The notes under the pieces were generated by a model that searched no databases, was not told where the DNA came from, and saw nothing but the letters and a program-made list of their open reading frames with translations. The translations under genes were made by a program, and so were the position numbers. DNA of 64,000 nucleotides from Lichtheimia corymbifera B2541 (lineage: Eukaryota > Mucoromycota > Mucoromycetes > Mucorales > Lichtheimiaceae), in NCBI GenBank assembly GCA_000697475.1, contig JNEU01000838.1, positions 62,001 to 126,000 on the forward strand. The letters run 5' to 3'. Shown one piece after another: positions 13,368 through 24,864 of this stretch (the stretch's first letter is position 1; every line of letters begins with the position of its first letter).

Positions 13368-14675
13368 TTACCAAGTGGTCATTGGTACAATCTTGCATTG
13401 ATCCTCTTGAGTGGTGGTGGAGGGATCTGGGTGATAATACAAGTCCGTTTCCACTTGAGCCGCCCAAGCTGACGTTTTGAGAAAATCATCACCATGGATA
13501 CCGACAAGATAATCCATACGAGAAAGCAAGATCCAATCCATGACAGGACGTGCATATTTGAGCTTGAGACGGGGTTCATCAGATGGATCAAGAGTTGCAT
13601 CATCTTGACTGTCGCTGAATGCAGACGAGGGTGTAAATTCATAGGATTCGGCCACAGCATGAACAATGACAGGACGATTCTTTCGTTTGTGTTGAATGAT
13701 GGCAGATCGTAATTGTTCAATGATATCTTGAGAAGAAGCCGATATGAAGACATGGCATTCTTTGCCCATGACTTGTGCCTTGCTGCATACTGACGCCACT
13801 CGTGTCGCAATGCATGCATAATCCACATTATCCTCAGTCACACGTACACCAATGCGTATCCAACGAGCAAGGATGCTGTCGTTATCGTTCTCAGGAGGTT
13901 GTGCCAATACATCCAGTGGATCACGATGCATATGTCCACCCAATAAATCCAAGTACGGCGTGAGATGACCTGATAACCAGTCGTTGGGTTTGGAAAAGAG
14001 TAATTGATGAGCGACCCAAAAGCCCTCAGAAGGTTGCAGTTGTTCCAATCGATACTTGTCACGTAGTCTCTTCATGAAAGGATTCTCTTGCATAGCCGGC
14101 CAAGCATCCCAGTTGCCGCACTGTAACACTCGTACATTTTGTGATCGATATTCGTTTACATAATCCTTGGTTGCCAGATCGTGTTGAAGCATGGCATGTT
14201 GTGTACGCACAGTGGATGGATCAGCACGTTCCTTGTAGAATTGGATTTGGCCTGGATTCATCACCATGTAGCGTGGAGACGCCTCAAAGAACCAATCAAA
14301 CTTGACAGGTGCCGACATATCAATCCCCACAGCGGCACCATCCCAAAGCATGCCAAATAGATACGCACTGGTAATCCCTTCAAGTCGTTGCTCCAAGGAT
14401 CCACAATGTCCTCCTCCCTGATGGCAACTGTAGAGCACAAGTAACGGTGGCGTATCAAAGTCTGGTGTCCGATTCGCAACATAGCCCACTTGCACATGGG
14501 CAAGCACTGAAGTAAGGAGGGTCGTATTCAGCCGCTTGAATGGATTCTCTCGTCGAACAATAAGGTCATTGCGTGGTCGTGGCGATCTTGATTTGGCAAC
14601 GGAATTCAGTGATGAGAAGCTCAAGTACAAAAAGACAATGAAGACAATGGCAAGGACCCATCCTCTTGATCGCAT
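13368..14675 (-). CDS. Type II membrane protein, possible Golgi glycosyltransferase
   Basis: Single exon, 435 aa. Residues about 5-22 (GWVLAIVFIVFLYLSF) form a signal anchor after a short basic N-terminus (MRSR), the plan of Golgi type II enzymes. The lumenal part begins with a basic stem, then LLVLYSCHQGGGHCGSLEQR and LEGITSAYLFGMLWDGAAVG. That layout, a Gly/Cys-rich loop followed by a helix about residue 90, resembles fucosyltransferase-like GT-B proteins of lower eukaryotes. I cannot name a family with confidence. Later blocks include VHAVAESYEFTPSS, DWILLSRMDYLVGIHGDDF and KTSAWAAQ, which look like a nucleotide-sugar-binding C-terminal half. The start is the first ATG; the open frame extends upstream only through a TTG. 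Confidence 0.7.
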   Translation of the reverse strand: MRSRGWVLAIVFIVFLYLSFSSLNSVAKSRSPRPRNDLIVRRENPFKRLNTTLLTSVLAHVQVGYVANRTPDFDTPPLLVLYSCHQGGGHCGSLEQRLEGITSAYLFGMLWDGAAVGIDMSAPVKFDWFFEASPRYMVMNPGQIQFYKERADPSTVRTQHAMLQHDLATKDYVNEYRSQNVRVLQCGNWDAWPAMQENPFMKRLRDKYRLEQLQPSEGFWVAHQLLFSKPNDWLSGHLTPYLDLLGGHMHRDPLDVLAQPPENDNDSILARWIRIGVRVTEDNVDYACIATRVASVCSKAQVMGKECHVFISASSQDIIEQLRSAIIQHKRKNRPVIVHAVAESYEFTPSSAFSDSQDDATLDPSDEPRLKLKYARPVMDWILLSRMDYLVGIHGDDFLKTSAWAAQVETDLYYHPDPSTTTQEDQCKIVPMTTW

Positions 14676-14941
14676 CTTGTCAGAGGACGGTAAAAAAGAA
14701 GGTAAGAAACACAAGGAGTAGGAGGGAGAGCAATTGACTGGAACACACTTTATCCAGCCTAATAAGGTTTAGCATTTTGGTAAATGAGTAGCTCATCAAC
14801 ATGCATCGTCTTTCTAGAATCAAATATTATTTACAGCAACAACGACGTATTATGGATAGATACAATAGAGATGAGGTAGGAGGATCAAAGGAGCAAAAAG
14901 CGAACGACATGATGGGTTGCTGGTTGACAAGAAGTGTATTA

Positions 14942-15234
14942 TTAGGATCCACCACCACATGCCACCACAGTGCATAAGCTAGTTACATAGTCATCTTGAT
15001 TAATATGATGATTCCATAATAAAGCTTATATAATATATACCATATAAAACAGCATTCTGCTACAGAAGCAAGGGCTGAACAGCATGTTAAGGCTGTTAAA
15101 GAGCCTGACTTTTCATCACAGTCGTTTTGATCCAAGGTAAGATTATCAGTGGAAACAGCATGACTGTTATCGGTTGTTGGTGCAGTCGCTTGTTCATAAC
15201 TCGGTGGGGGTTGTTCTTGTTGTTGTGTTGACAT
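14942..15234 (-). CDS. Small CYSTM-like tail-anchored protein
   Basis: Pro/Gln-rich N-terminus (MSTQQQEQPPPSYEQATAP) with a PPSY motif, then a Cys/hydrophobic C-terminus (TCCSALASVAECCFI). CYSTM proteins are short membrane-associated stress proteins. Two models exist. Unspliced, the frame ends at 14983 (83 aa, WYILYKLYYG tail). With an intron at 15040-14979 (GTATAT...CTAG) the protein ends CCFICLCTVVACGGGS at 14942 (76 aa). The spliced form keeps the Cys-rich pattern and is preferred by analogy with the neighbour at 17434-17812, which has an intron at the equivalent place. Confidence 0.6.
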
Positions 15235-17433
15235 CTTTTTATATGTCGTAGGTATTCTATCTTGGTGAGGAGAGAGTATGTGTGTTTTTCGAGTTTGGGA
15301 AGCTTATTTATATACAAAGGGTGAGAATACAGCAGCATCAGCCACACGAGCATGATCCACTGGTAGGTACAACCTTTACAGCGGATTGAGACAATTCAAA
15401 GTATGACAGATTGGGCTGATGCTCATTGCTCTCTCGCACCCTTTTCCGGGGGGTCGCACAATGCCATCGGATCAAAGTCATTTACGAACCGACATTGCGT
15501 ATTTAATGATAAGATGCTAAGATGCATCCTATCTTATGTTGATTATTCTATTCAAAAGATGAATGCATCATTGAACGCCTGGTACATGGATGGGCAAGAA
15601 TACGGACAATAGATAAAGTTATCTTTATGTTCCTGAAAACATCTCCCGACCTTCTCCTCCTAAAGTACGGACATGGACGTGTGCTATTTCTGGTATCGTG
15701 CACATTTTTGTCATTATCATCCGCATTCAAGCACATGTCATGAACATATACTACCATGATTAACGTCATCGGTGCGGACAATCCACATCTTGTGGTAGCA
15801 TCAAACGTGCCTTTTTGTATTCTAGGAGGTGAACTTGTTGCATCGTAGCTGGTGATAATGTGCTAATGCTAATTATTGGCACCCTCTGTAATCAAGCCAT
15901 TCATTTCACAAAGGGTGCGTCGTAGTACATAGGCATGTGCTGTTAGTAATGGCTGCACACAATGGCCCATTGTCCTTGATTGTTGCCCTTTTGATATTTG
16001 GTACCGACATGATATACGGATTTAATTTACCATAAACGGGTTTATCCCCACATTTACCAAACCCACATGGCGTACAGTATCGCTCACGCAGAATTGCCCC
16101 ATATATGTGGTCAGCTGTTATCATTTACGTGCAGGTCCACTGTTGTGGTAATGGAGTGCTACAACAAGGCATCGCTTTTTACTCTTCCGACAGCGAGCTG
16201 AGTTGGGAGATTGGATCACTCCTCGGAAGAAACAACGCGTCAGATTATCTCTTTTTTTTTTAATCATGGCATGTTGATTTTTGATCTTGGCTCTTAATCT
16301 TTGATGATGACATAAGACCAAGGCAAAGCAAGCTTACTATGAACAAAGGACCGCAAGCCCATTATGTTTCCGTGAGACCCTGAAGAAGAGAAAATAAAGA
16401 CAGCCTGCTGGGTTCAATCATGCTGAGTATGAGCGATGCGAGATTAAATGGTTCGTGCTCCTCGATATTGTGTCGGTCCCAACGACATCAAAGTACATGG
16501 TACGTAGTTAGTCCGTCGCTAAGATCTTACGTTGCTTTTTTAAATAAGCAGCATGTGAAACACATGCAATCCAAGGTGCACCTTTTGCCTCTCACTTTCG
16601 GTGAACAAGACTGCAAGAGCTATCCTCGCAGCAGCAGGACAGAAGGTGTGGACCCAGCAAATAATTGCTTCAAATGATATGGGGATGCGAATTAAGCAAT
16701 GATAGTTTAACCTCCTTGAAAGGATCGAATATCACAATGACAACCACGACAATGGAAGTAGGCTAACAATGAAAATCTTCGCATGGCCATAACAAAGATC
16801 AACCAACATTATTCACAAATTTCTAGAAGAGACCCTTCATACCCACTTACACCTGGGCATTGACAGTGTCAGCAACCAAAAAAGTGAGCGAGTGAAACAC
16901 TGACTCATAATATAATGTAAATGCTGTGGATATTGCAATGGCAAAATGAAGCATGATGACCTGATAGAGTGGTCTGCGAGTCGAGGAACGTGGTACATAG
17001 TAGTCGAGTGGATGAGGTGCCCAATGGGGCCTTATCAAAGAGCCTAGGTTTGATTGTTCATGCATGTATAAACCGGAGCTGACATGGCCAAATTTGGGTA
17101 GTTGACAACAATCCGTCATGATATAATGGCATGGATCTGCTATATGCACCGTAAACAACCGTGATCCAATTACATGATATTGACAATCAAAATAATATTG
17201 TGCCCAATCCACAGTGGCGAACTTGTCGTAACCAGGCAATCAATCTTGGTATACATATTCGATGCTTCGTACACGATAATAGTGCTTAATATTGGCAATA
17301 TGCTGACATGGTGTATTTGACATGGTGCAAAAAGTAGTATATAATAGCAAAAACCCGCGTATTTGGGCGGAAATGAAAGGGGAAAAGTGTGTGCCTATGT
17401 GTGTGGTATCTATACACGATCGTGGTGCTGTTT
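15235..17433. other. Long gene-poor interval
   Basis: About 2.2 kb with only short, non-ATG or compositionally random frames (one at 16847-17239 on the minus strand has a hydrophobic end, see rejected). No repeat or RNA gene was recognised. Confidence 0.4.
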
Positions 17434-17812
17434 TTATCCCATTAAATCGCACATAGCCTCCCATATAAAGCAGCAAGCGATCGTTTGAAGGCTAAAAAGC
17501 AGAGCAATTGATGTTAACTTCATGAAAAATAAAAGGTGTTTGATTTTACTATATACGTACCACATGCAACAGCAATCTTGAGCAGGGTCATCTTTTTGTT
17601 GTTGCTGAACAACGACCGTTTGTGGAGCAGGGCTACATTGTATGATTAGCACACCACGTATCTTGAATCAATAAACAGGCTGCTTACGCTGGCTGATAAT
17701 AGGGTTGTTGTTGTTGCGGCGGTGGTGGTGCATAGTACTGGCCTCCTGGAGGAGGAGAATAAGGTGCCTGGCCTGATGGAGGTGGTGGATAAGAATAGGG
17801 TGGTGCCGACAT
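17434..17812 (-). CDS. CYSTM family protein
   Basis: Exons: 17812-17688, 17632-17561, 17491-17434; 84 aa. Pro/Tyr/Gln-rich cytoplasmic part (MSAPPYSYPPPPSGQAPY, later QQQQPYYQPA), then a linker with TVVVQQQQKDD. The C-terminal CYSTM segment DCCCMCLQTIACCFIWEAMC is followed by a short hydrophilic end. The last exon begins inside the Cys segment. The family is associated with stress tolerance and metal binding at membranes in fungi and plants. It is the second such gene in 3 kb on the same strand; the CCFIW block is shared with the gene at 14942-15234. Confidence 0.8.
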
Positions 17813-18924
17813 TATTACTGCTGCTTGTGGCTGCACTTGAAAAAGGGCATTTTGCCCATGTTTTGTCGTCGTCCTCCCTATTTATACAATTGAGAAAGCA
17901 TTTGCCCGCAAAATCCAATTTCCCGGGCCGACGACACCGACGTCGGAAACCAATGTTGTTTTTGAGCACAATCCTGTAGTTTGGGCCATTTGGTTTCCTA
18001 CCAGAAGAGTGCTTCCATGGCAACATATATATATCATGCAACGAGTTATCATAGATACATATTCAGAAACGAATCAGCGAGGAAAAAAGGGAGGATGGAT
18101 AACTTGCTTACAACATCATATGCATCACCTACCATATCACCATGTTCCACATTGGTAAAAAATGCCAAGATCTTTTAGTGGAAGATGTATACCCGGGATA
18201 TCTTTCGCCTAAAGTCAAATACAGAAGGTGTATGGAAAGAGCTGTTCCCATGACAAGCAGCACCAATAAACGTTGATGTGCTGCACAGGGACGATCGGCC
18301 CCCTTTTTTGCACCGTATTGTATAGTAGTAGAAGACAAGCAGTGATGACATTTATTAGAATGAAAGGACAACTAACATGGACGATGATCATAAAGAATAT
18401 GAGATGATATGTTTATGTATGTACTCTCATGAGGAACCGATTAATACCACGCGAGGTTGTTTTTTGGCGGCCATCCAATACCCATTGAGACGGACACAAT
18501 TTGGATAGTTTTGGTATCATGCATCTTATCTAACCTATCACAAAGCCATGTCAGGGCAACATGTATCCCCTTATCATGCATGTCGTATAACTTAATGACG
18601 ATGCCAATATCATTACAAGAAGGCTATTCCTTTATTCAAAGACTTGTTGTCGATAACCGACGACGACAACTGCAAGTGAAGGATCGGAAGCAGCAGCCGG
18701 GGGTGGTCATCTGTGTAACGGTGCCTGTTGAGGTTTGGTGCTGTGATACTAGACGCACACACACACACACACACTACACACACGCGCACACTTTTTTCGT
18801 TTCCAAAAGCAGTGTGCCTTTTCTTCTTTCTTTCTCTCTCTCTCTCTTTTTCTTTTTGATTTCCACCTCTCACTTTTTTGAGCCACAATCTATTCTTGCT
18901 TGTGACATTTGCAAGGATTAACCC
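17813..18924. other. Divergent region, CYSTM / kinesin
   Basis: Holds a CA microsatellite (18755-18791) and a long CT/T-rich tract (18819-18862) shortly before the kinesin start. No gene is supported. A short frame with one hydrophobic stretch at 18129-18371 (-) lacks an ATG and was not called. Confidence 0.4.
18755..18791. repeat. (CA)n microsatellite
   Basis: CA dinucleotide run with one T interruption and a CG variant at its right end, in the 5' region of the kinesin gene. Confidence 0.9.
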
Positions 18925-21900
18925 ATGACTTCAACTGCCGTGAGGTATGTTTCACTTTTGCATAATGGTCTCTTTATTGAACATGGGGAAGAGCTAATGA
19001 GTGAGTGATGCTATATAGGGTGGCACTACGTGTCCGACCACTGACACAAAAGGAGCAACTTGCCAACTGCACAGAATGTCTTTCGTATATACCCAACGAG
19101 CCTCAAATATTGATCGGCACCGACAAGTCCTTCACATACGATCATGTCTTTGATACCAACACCCATCAAGATACAGTTTACTCTGTCGCAGCAGGTCCTT
19201 TGGTACAGAAATTTATGGATGGGTGAGTCTAGTTCCTTTTTCCTTCTCCTCACATGGCCCACCGCCCCCTTCTTACCCCACTCAAACATACATATTAACT
19301 TTATATATACATCCTTGATAGATTCAATGCCACTATTCTCGCTTATGGGTAACGTATTATAGCTGATGATGCCATGACAACCATGACTGATCGATCACAT
19401 TTTATATGTATATGCAGACAAACGGGTTCGGGCAAAACTTATAGTATGGGAACTGGGCTGGAGAACAGTGGTGACCCAGAAAATGAAGGTCCGCCATCTT
19501 TTTTGCATTTTCTTCTTTCCTTGAATGAATAGAGGCTCATCTTTTATCATCCATAGGCATCGTACCTCGTTGTATCTATGAGCTCTTTGAAAAGTTGGAT
19601 CGACAAGCGCAAGAACAAGAAGGCTTTTCTTATGAAGTCGCTGTCTCCTTTTTGGAATTATACAATGAAGAGCTGATCGATCTGCTGAATCCATCCACCG
19701 CTCAGAAAAGAAAGAGTCTCAATGGCACAGTGACACACACTACCGAAGTATCCATTCGTGAAGACATTGCTGGCAACATTTATTGGAGCGGTGTACGAGA
19801 AGAACCTTGTCATAGCCCTGAAGAATTACTTGGGTAATACATATACATTACGCCAACAAACACACACGATGATACTTATTCCAATATGGATATAGATTTC
19901 TTGCAAAGGGATCCTTATGTCGTACAACCGGATCTACCGAAATGAATGCAGTTTCTTCACGATCGCATGCCATTTTCTCCGTCATTTTACGACAACATCA
20001 ACCAGGCCAAGATCAATCCACATCGCTTACCAGCAAATTCCATTTTGTCGACTTGGCTGGTTCTGAAAGAGTAAGTGAGATCCCACATACAGTGCATGCA
20101 TCGTCGTCATTATTGACATTTATGTAATTAGTTGAAACGCACCAATGCACAAGGGGATCGTGCACGAGAAGGCATTGCTATCAATTCAGGATTATTGGCT
20201 CTTGGCAATGTCATTTCAGCATTGGGCGATGAAGCCAGACGAACGACGCATATCCCTTACAGAGATTCTAAACTGACAAGACTTCTGCAAGATTCGCTTG
20301 GTGGAAACAGCCAAACAATGATGCTTGCATGTGTATCGCCTGCTGACACCAATTTCATGGAGACATTGAATACACTCAAATACGCCAATCGTGCACGCAA
20401 CATAAAGAATCGAGTCACCATCAACCAAGATTTCGCTGGTAGTTCCATTGAAGTCAATCAACTCAAAGCACTCGTTGGTCGATTACGTATGGAAATTGCT
20501 GCATTACGTGCTGAAGGTGGTGGCGGTGGCGGATCTTCGTCATCCAACAACAACAACAATGATGATCAAGTACGAACACTTAAAAGTGAAATTGGACGAC
20601 TACGTGAACGCATCGACGACATGTCAGCCAACATTATTCAAGTTTCCAGCGAACGTGATACTTTGTTGATGGAGCGTGAATTGGATGAATTTATCAATGA
20701 CGGCGGCAACGACCATGATGATAACAATAGACCAGCCATTACACAGCATCCGATCATTGCTCAATATCAGAAAAAGATTCAGGATTTGACAAATGAATTG
20801 GCAGATACACGTGATCAGTTGGCTTTTGCAACAAGTGTCAAACCTACCTCTACCACCATGTTATCACGACCCCGCGCTGAACCCAGCTTGTCCACAGGAC
20901 AACGTCGTCGTCGACAATATCGCAGAAAACGTGGTGGTCGTATGAGCGCCTCCTCGAGTAGCACAACCACAGCCATTCGACCTTCGAGAGCTGCATCAAG
21001 ACAGAATGCAAAGAAAAAGAAGCAATCGACAATTGTATACTCGGATATTGAAGAAGATGAAGGCTTTGTCAATGATGGACAAGAGGATGATATTCGCAAA
21101 GAAGTCAAAGACAGCATTGCCAAAGCACGAGATGAGATTCGCAAAGGCATGGAAGTTCTTGAACTTATCAAGGTATGATTTATTATATATATATATCCAT
21201 TTTTCTTGAATGCTAATTGTCTCTATTTTTCTTCTAGCCATTGGATGATACAGCCAAGGCATGGGAGGCTGAATTGCAAGCATTTGAAGATGAAGAACGC
21301 CGTATCCATCAAGATCGTGCATTGACAGACGAAGGCACCTTCTCATCTACACCTTCACCTATTGGCATGGAGAAGCATTATCGCACTGAGGAAGATGATT
21401 TCATGGATGAAATTGAAGAATTGGTATGTAACACTCACACAAGACATGCAGCAACAACAATGACACTTATTCTTTGATATGATTAGGCTGTTCCTACTTG
21501 GGAAGATGCTGAGAAGCCAAAGCAACAGCAAACATGTGATGCCAAATCTGTGTCGACGATGGATCAGTCAGTGGATAGCGGTTCGACCATGGTGCATCAT
21601 GATATCAACAATGAAAAGCCGAATCCCCAAATGGTGCGCATGCTTCATCAAATCCAATCAGATATCAAGGTCAAAGAAGAATTGGTGTCGCACTTGGAAA
21701 AGTCTGAGAACGAGTACATCTTCATGCGACGCAAGTTTGATGATAAGATCGCCCAATTGCAATCACAACTTGTTGAACTTCAACGTGAGCGTGATGAAGC
21801 TCTCGATCGCACAAAGTCGCGTTTACGATCCAAGTCGGATGCCTCTGTCCAGCAAAAAGAAAAGCAGCAATTGATTGATATTCGACATGCTTATGAAGCC

Positions 21901-24147
21901 AAGACCAAGCACTTGTTGACCGAGATCCAGGATTTGCGTCGCAAGTATTCACAAATGACGAGCACCATGCAAGCCACGCGCAATCAAAATGAGACGTTGC
22001 TTCGGTCGTTGCGTGCCAACGTGGACACCCTTCAAGTGGAAAAGAAACGCATGATCAAACGTATGCGTATGGAAGCGGATCGTGTGAGAGAGCAAATGTC
22101 GACTCAGGAACGCCGTATTCATCAATTGCAACGTCAACAAGCTGAAGCCAACATGGCCAAACGCCGTCTTGAACGTGAACATGAGAATCAAAAGCAGATC
22201 CTCAAGAAACGCAACGAGGAGATTCTTATCAACCATAACCAGCTCAAGCAAATGACCAATGTATTGAAAAAGGCAGTCCGTGAAGGCGGTATTTTGGATG
22301 AACGTCTCTTGAGCAAGGTGTCCCATATCGTGGGTGGTAGCTTTGCCATTGTAGCTCGTGGAAGAGGTCTTGGTTTTGGTCGCCGTCCTCGTAACAAACG
22401 CGTCAACCCAATCCCTGTTCAAGAAAGAGCGGCACGTAAAAAGGAGCTCTTGGACAAGGCACTTTCACAATTTATCCAAGGCAAGCAAGCTATTGTGGAG
22501 ATGGAGCAATTGTTGGTGCGTCGTGAGCGTTTAGCCAATGAGAAGCTTGAATTACTTGAAGAGCGCAAGCATATCTACTTGGCTGAAAAGGAGAATGCCG
22601 AGACGACAGGCCAGCCTATGGATATGATGGCTGTGGAATTGATGGATGAACGTGTCGATCTCATGTCAGCAGAGATTTCTTACCTGAGTGCCCGTATCCG
22701 TGCTTTGCAATCTGAAGCTGCTGGTGAATCCATGGAAGATGAAACCCACGCCGTGACAACCACTGCAGCACGTATTGAAAAACACGTGACATTTGCTGAT
22801 GAAATCATTACGGATCCAGCACCCACCGATGAATGGGCCGATATGGATGCCTTTGAAGAGCAATTCAGTGTCCCCAGCAATGCAGCACCCGAGTTGGCAT
22901 ACGACATGACGGTCAAGTTGTTAAAGTCACTTGAAGCTGATGAATGTAAACGTATTGCTGAATCCTTGGTGGATGACATCATGACATTGAGAATGAGCGA
23001 ATGCAATCATCAAGTCACCCAACAAAATCTCGAAAAGTCGGTGATGGATTTACGACGTACACTGATTGTCATGAAGCGTGCAGCGATTGCTACCACCATT
23101 GAAAATGAGCGACGTATTCGTAAGCTTGAAGAAAAGTCTGCATTGCATCATCAAGATGACGACGACGACGAAGATGTTCAGGAGAATCGTTCGAGATCAC
23201 CTACCGATGAGAAGATTGAGGAATATATCAATGGAGGCAACACGATCTTTGACAAGATTTACGAGGATGGATTACGAGGTCTTATTGCTACCCCTGAACC
23301 AGGTGCTGACATACCAACCGTGGTAACACCGGCTAGTCCCCGTGCCTTTGACATGTCACGAACACCTACAGGATCTCCTCGACACCATGATGAAGACTTT
23401 GGTCATTGCCTATCACCATCACTAGCAGCCACAGCCAATGCAGCAGCTGCAGGAAAACCACCACAGCCTCTCAAAGATCAAGATCGTGATATTACGCCAT
23501 CGCCCGATCGCTTTTACAACATGATTCAAAAACGGTTGTCATGGCAACAGCGTCAAGGTGGATCCGAATCACCTGTACCTATTACGATGATCAGCCCAGC
23601 AGAATTTGCACGTTATGCAGCGGATCAAGATTCATCCACATCGTCGATCCACAGTAGTCATCTTCGTCGTTCTTCCCTTCCATCCGATTATTCATCATCT
23701 CAATCACAGCAATCATGGAATCAACATCCTGGAGGTGTAGTCAATCAATCCCTTCCTGATGTACGTAAACCACGACAACGATTGTCATTGAGAGAACTTT
23801 CAACCCATGGTAGTGGTGGTAGTGTGGATGCCATTCCCAATATCAGCAATAATGCAGCAGCAGCAGAATATGATCCACCTCTTCCACCCTCATCACCACT
23901 TGCCAACTACTCATCGACAGTGACTACCTCAAAGCAATACAAACGCCGTACCATGCCTGCTGTTTTACCCACCGAACAACGTCCTAGCACGCCTGTCACG
24001 GGCAATGTGTTTGATCGACTCTCACAAACGCCAACACGTGCGTCGCGTGCCAAAATGACACGACATAGCAGTGGCAGTGTAGAAGATCTCAGATTAAGAT
24101 GGGACAGCTTTGAACATCAAGAACGCTCCTCAAGTCCATTTTATTGA
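18925..24147 (+). CDS. Kinesin-4 family motor protein
   Basis: Plus-end microtubule motor with an N-terminal head. Exons: 18925-18944, 19019-19222, 19322-19348, 19418-19488, 19557-19833, 19896-20070, 20132-21172, 21238-21423, 21487-24147; 1553 aa. Motor domain residues 1-340: [10 protein letters not shown]-loop GQTGSGKT (84-91), switch [10 protein letters not shown] (217-225), switch II DLAGSER (252-258), then [19 protein letters not shown] and [10 protein letters not shown]. The ANRARNIKN neck and long coiled coils (about 370-450, 600-800, 880-1050) fit kinesin-4 (KIF4/KIF21). There is no WD40 tail as in KIF21 and no Cys cluster as in KIF4. The tail is Ser/Pro-rich and disordered. It likely acts in spindle or cytoplasmic microtubule length control. 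Exon 3 is a 27 nt microexon. Confidence 0.93.
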
Positions 24148-24450
24148 TCGATTTTATACCCTTCTACTACTACCACCCACCCATCTAAATATCTTCCTCC
24201 TTCGTGTACAATACTCTATTTTATTTGTCTTGTCGGTTGTCACTTTAAACTTGTTTTTCCTCTCTCCCTTCCCCCTTTCGCCTATCATATATAGTAATAA
24301 AGCATTGAATTTTAGAAGTGATTTGCTCTTCTTTTTTTGCGTAACCATTACATCGTGTGTAAATAACCTTGGATTCGATAAATCCAAGTCTAATCGCCAA
24401 GGATTTTGAGTGTGTAAACGGAAGGATACATATATAGTACCCTTGTTGTT

Positions 24451-24864
24451 TTATTGTACTTCTTGATATCCTGGGACTGGTTTACACTTTGAAGTATCCG
24501 AATAAGGGCACTTGTTCATCATTATCTTGCCATTTGGAGTGCACGTGTATTTGATAGTACAGAATCGGGTCTTCATATAGCCAGGTGTCTCCTGATCGCC
24601 AAAGGTCTTCGGGTCACATTTCTGGGACCTGTTGATTCCCACTGGTATAACCATGCCGAGACATGTCTGGAACGTATCGTATCCGTTTCCATCTGTATAC
24701 ACCGCCAGTAGGTAGAGACCGCCCAATTCATCCTGTTGGCATACGATACGAGCCTCCTCTTTGTTTTTGACGGCGTGAATTTCAGCGCTTGTAACTTGAC
24801 ACAGGCAGGATTCCATAACGATGGCAATAAGCGACCATGAGAGATAATATCCTTGACGTACCAT
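24451..24864 (-). CDS. Small secreted cysteine-rich protein
   Basis: Single exon, 137 aa. A signal peptide is likely (residues 1-27: hydrophobic SWSLIAIVM, then a small-residue site near TSA). The mature part has eight Cys, enough for four disulfides: RIVCQQDE, QTCLGMV, KCDPKT, RFCTIKYTC, NKCPY and KCKPVPG. No known fold was recognised. Cys-rich small secreted proteins in fungi can be effectors, antimicrobial proteins or wall components; which applies here is unknown. It is convergent with the kinesin (303 bp apart) and divergent from 26559. Confidence 0.65.
   Translation of the reverse strand: MVRQGYYLSWSLIAIVMESCLCQVTSAEIHAVKNKEEARIVCQQDELGGLYLLAVYTDGNGYDTFQTCLGMVIPVGINRSQKCDPKTFGDQETPGYMKTRFCTIKYTCTPNGKIMMNKCPYSDTSKCKPVPGYQEVQ

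Noticed and set aside
16847..17239. 130-residue open frame on the minus strand with a hydrophobic C-terminus
   Set aside because: It opens with a non-ATG codon, has no family signature and no supporting neighbours; composition looks random.
18129..18371. Minus-strand frame with one membrane-like segment
   Set aside because: No ATG at the start, no recognisable domain, and no convincing splice continuation.
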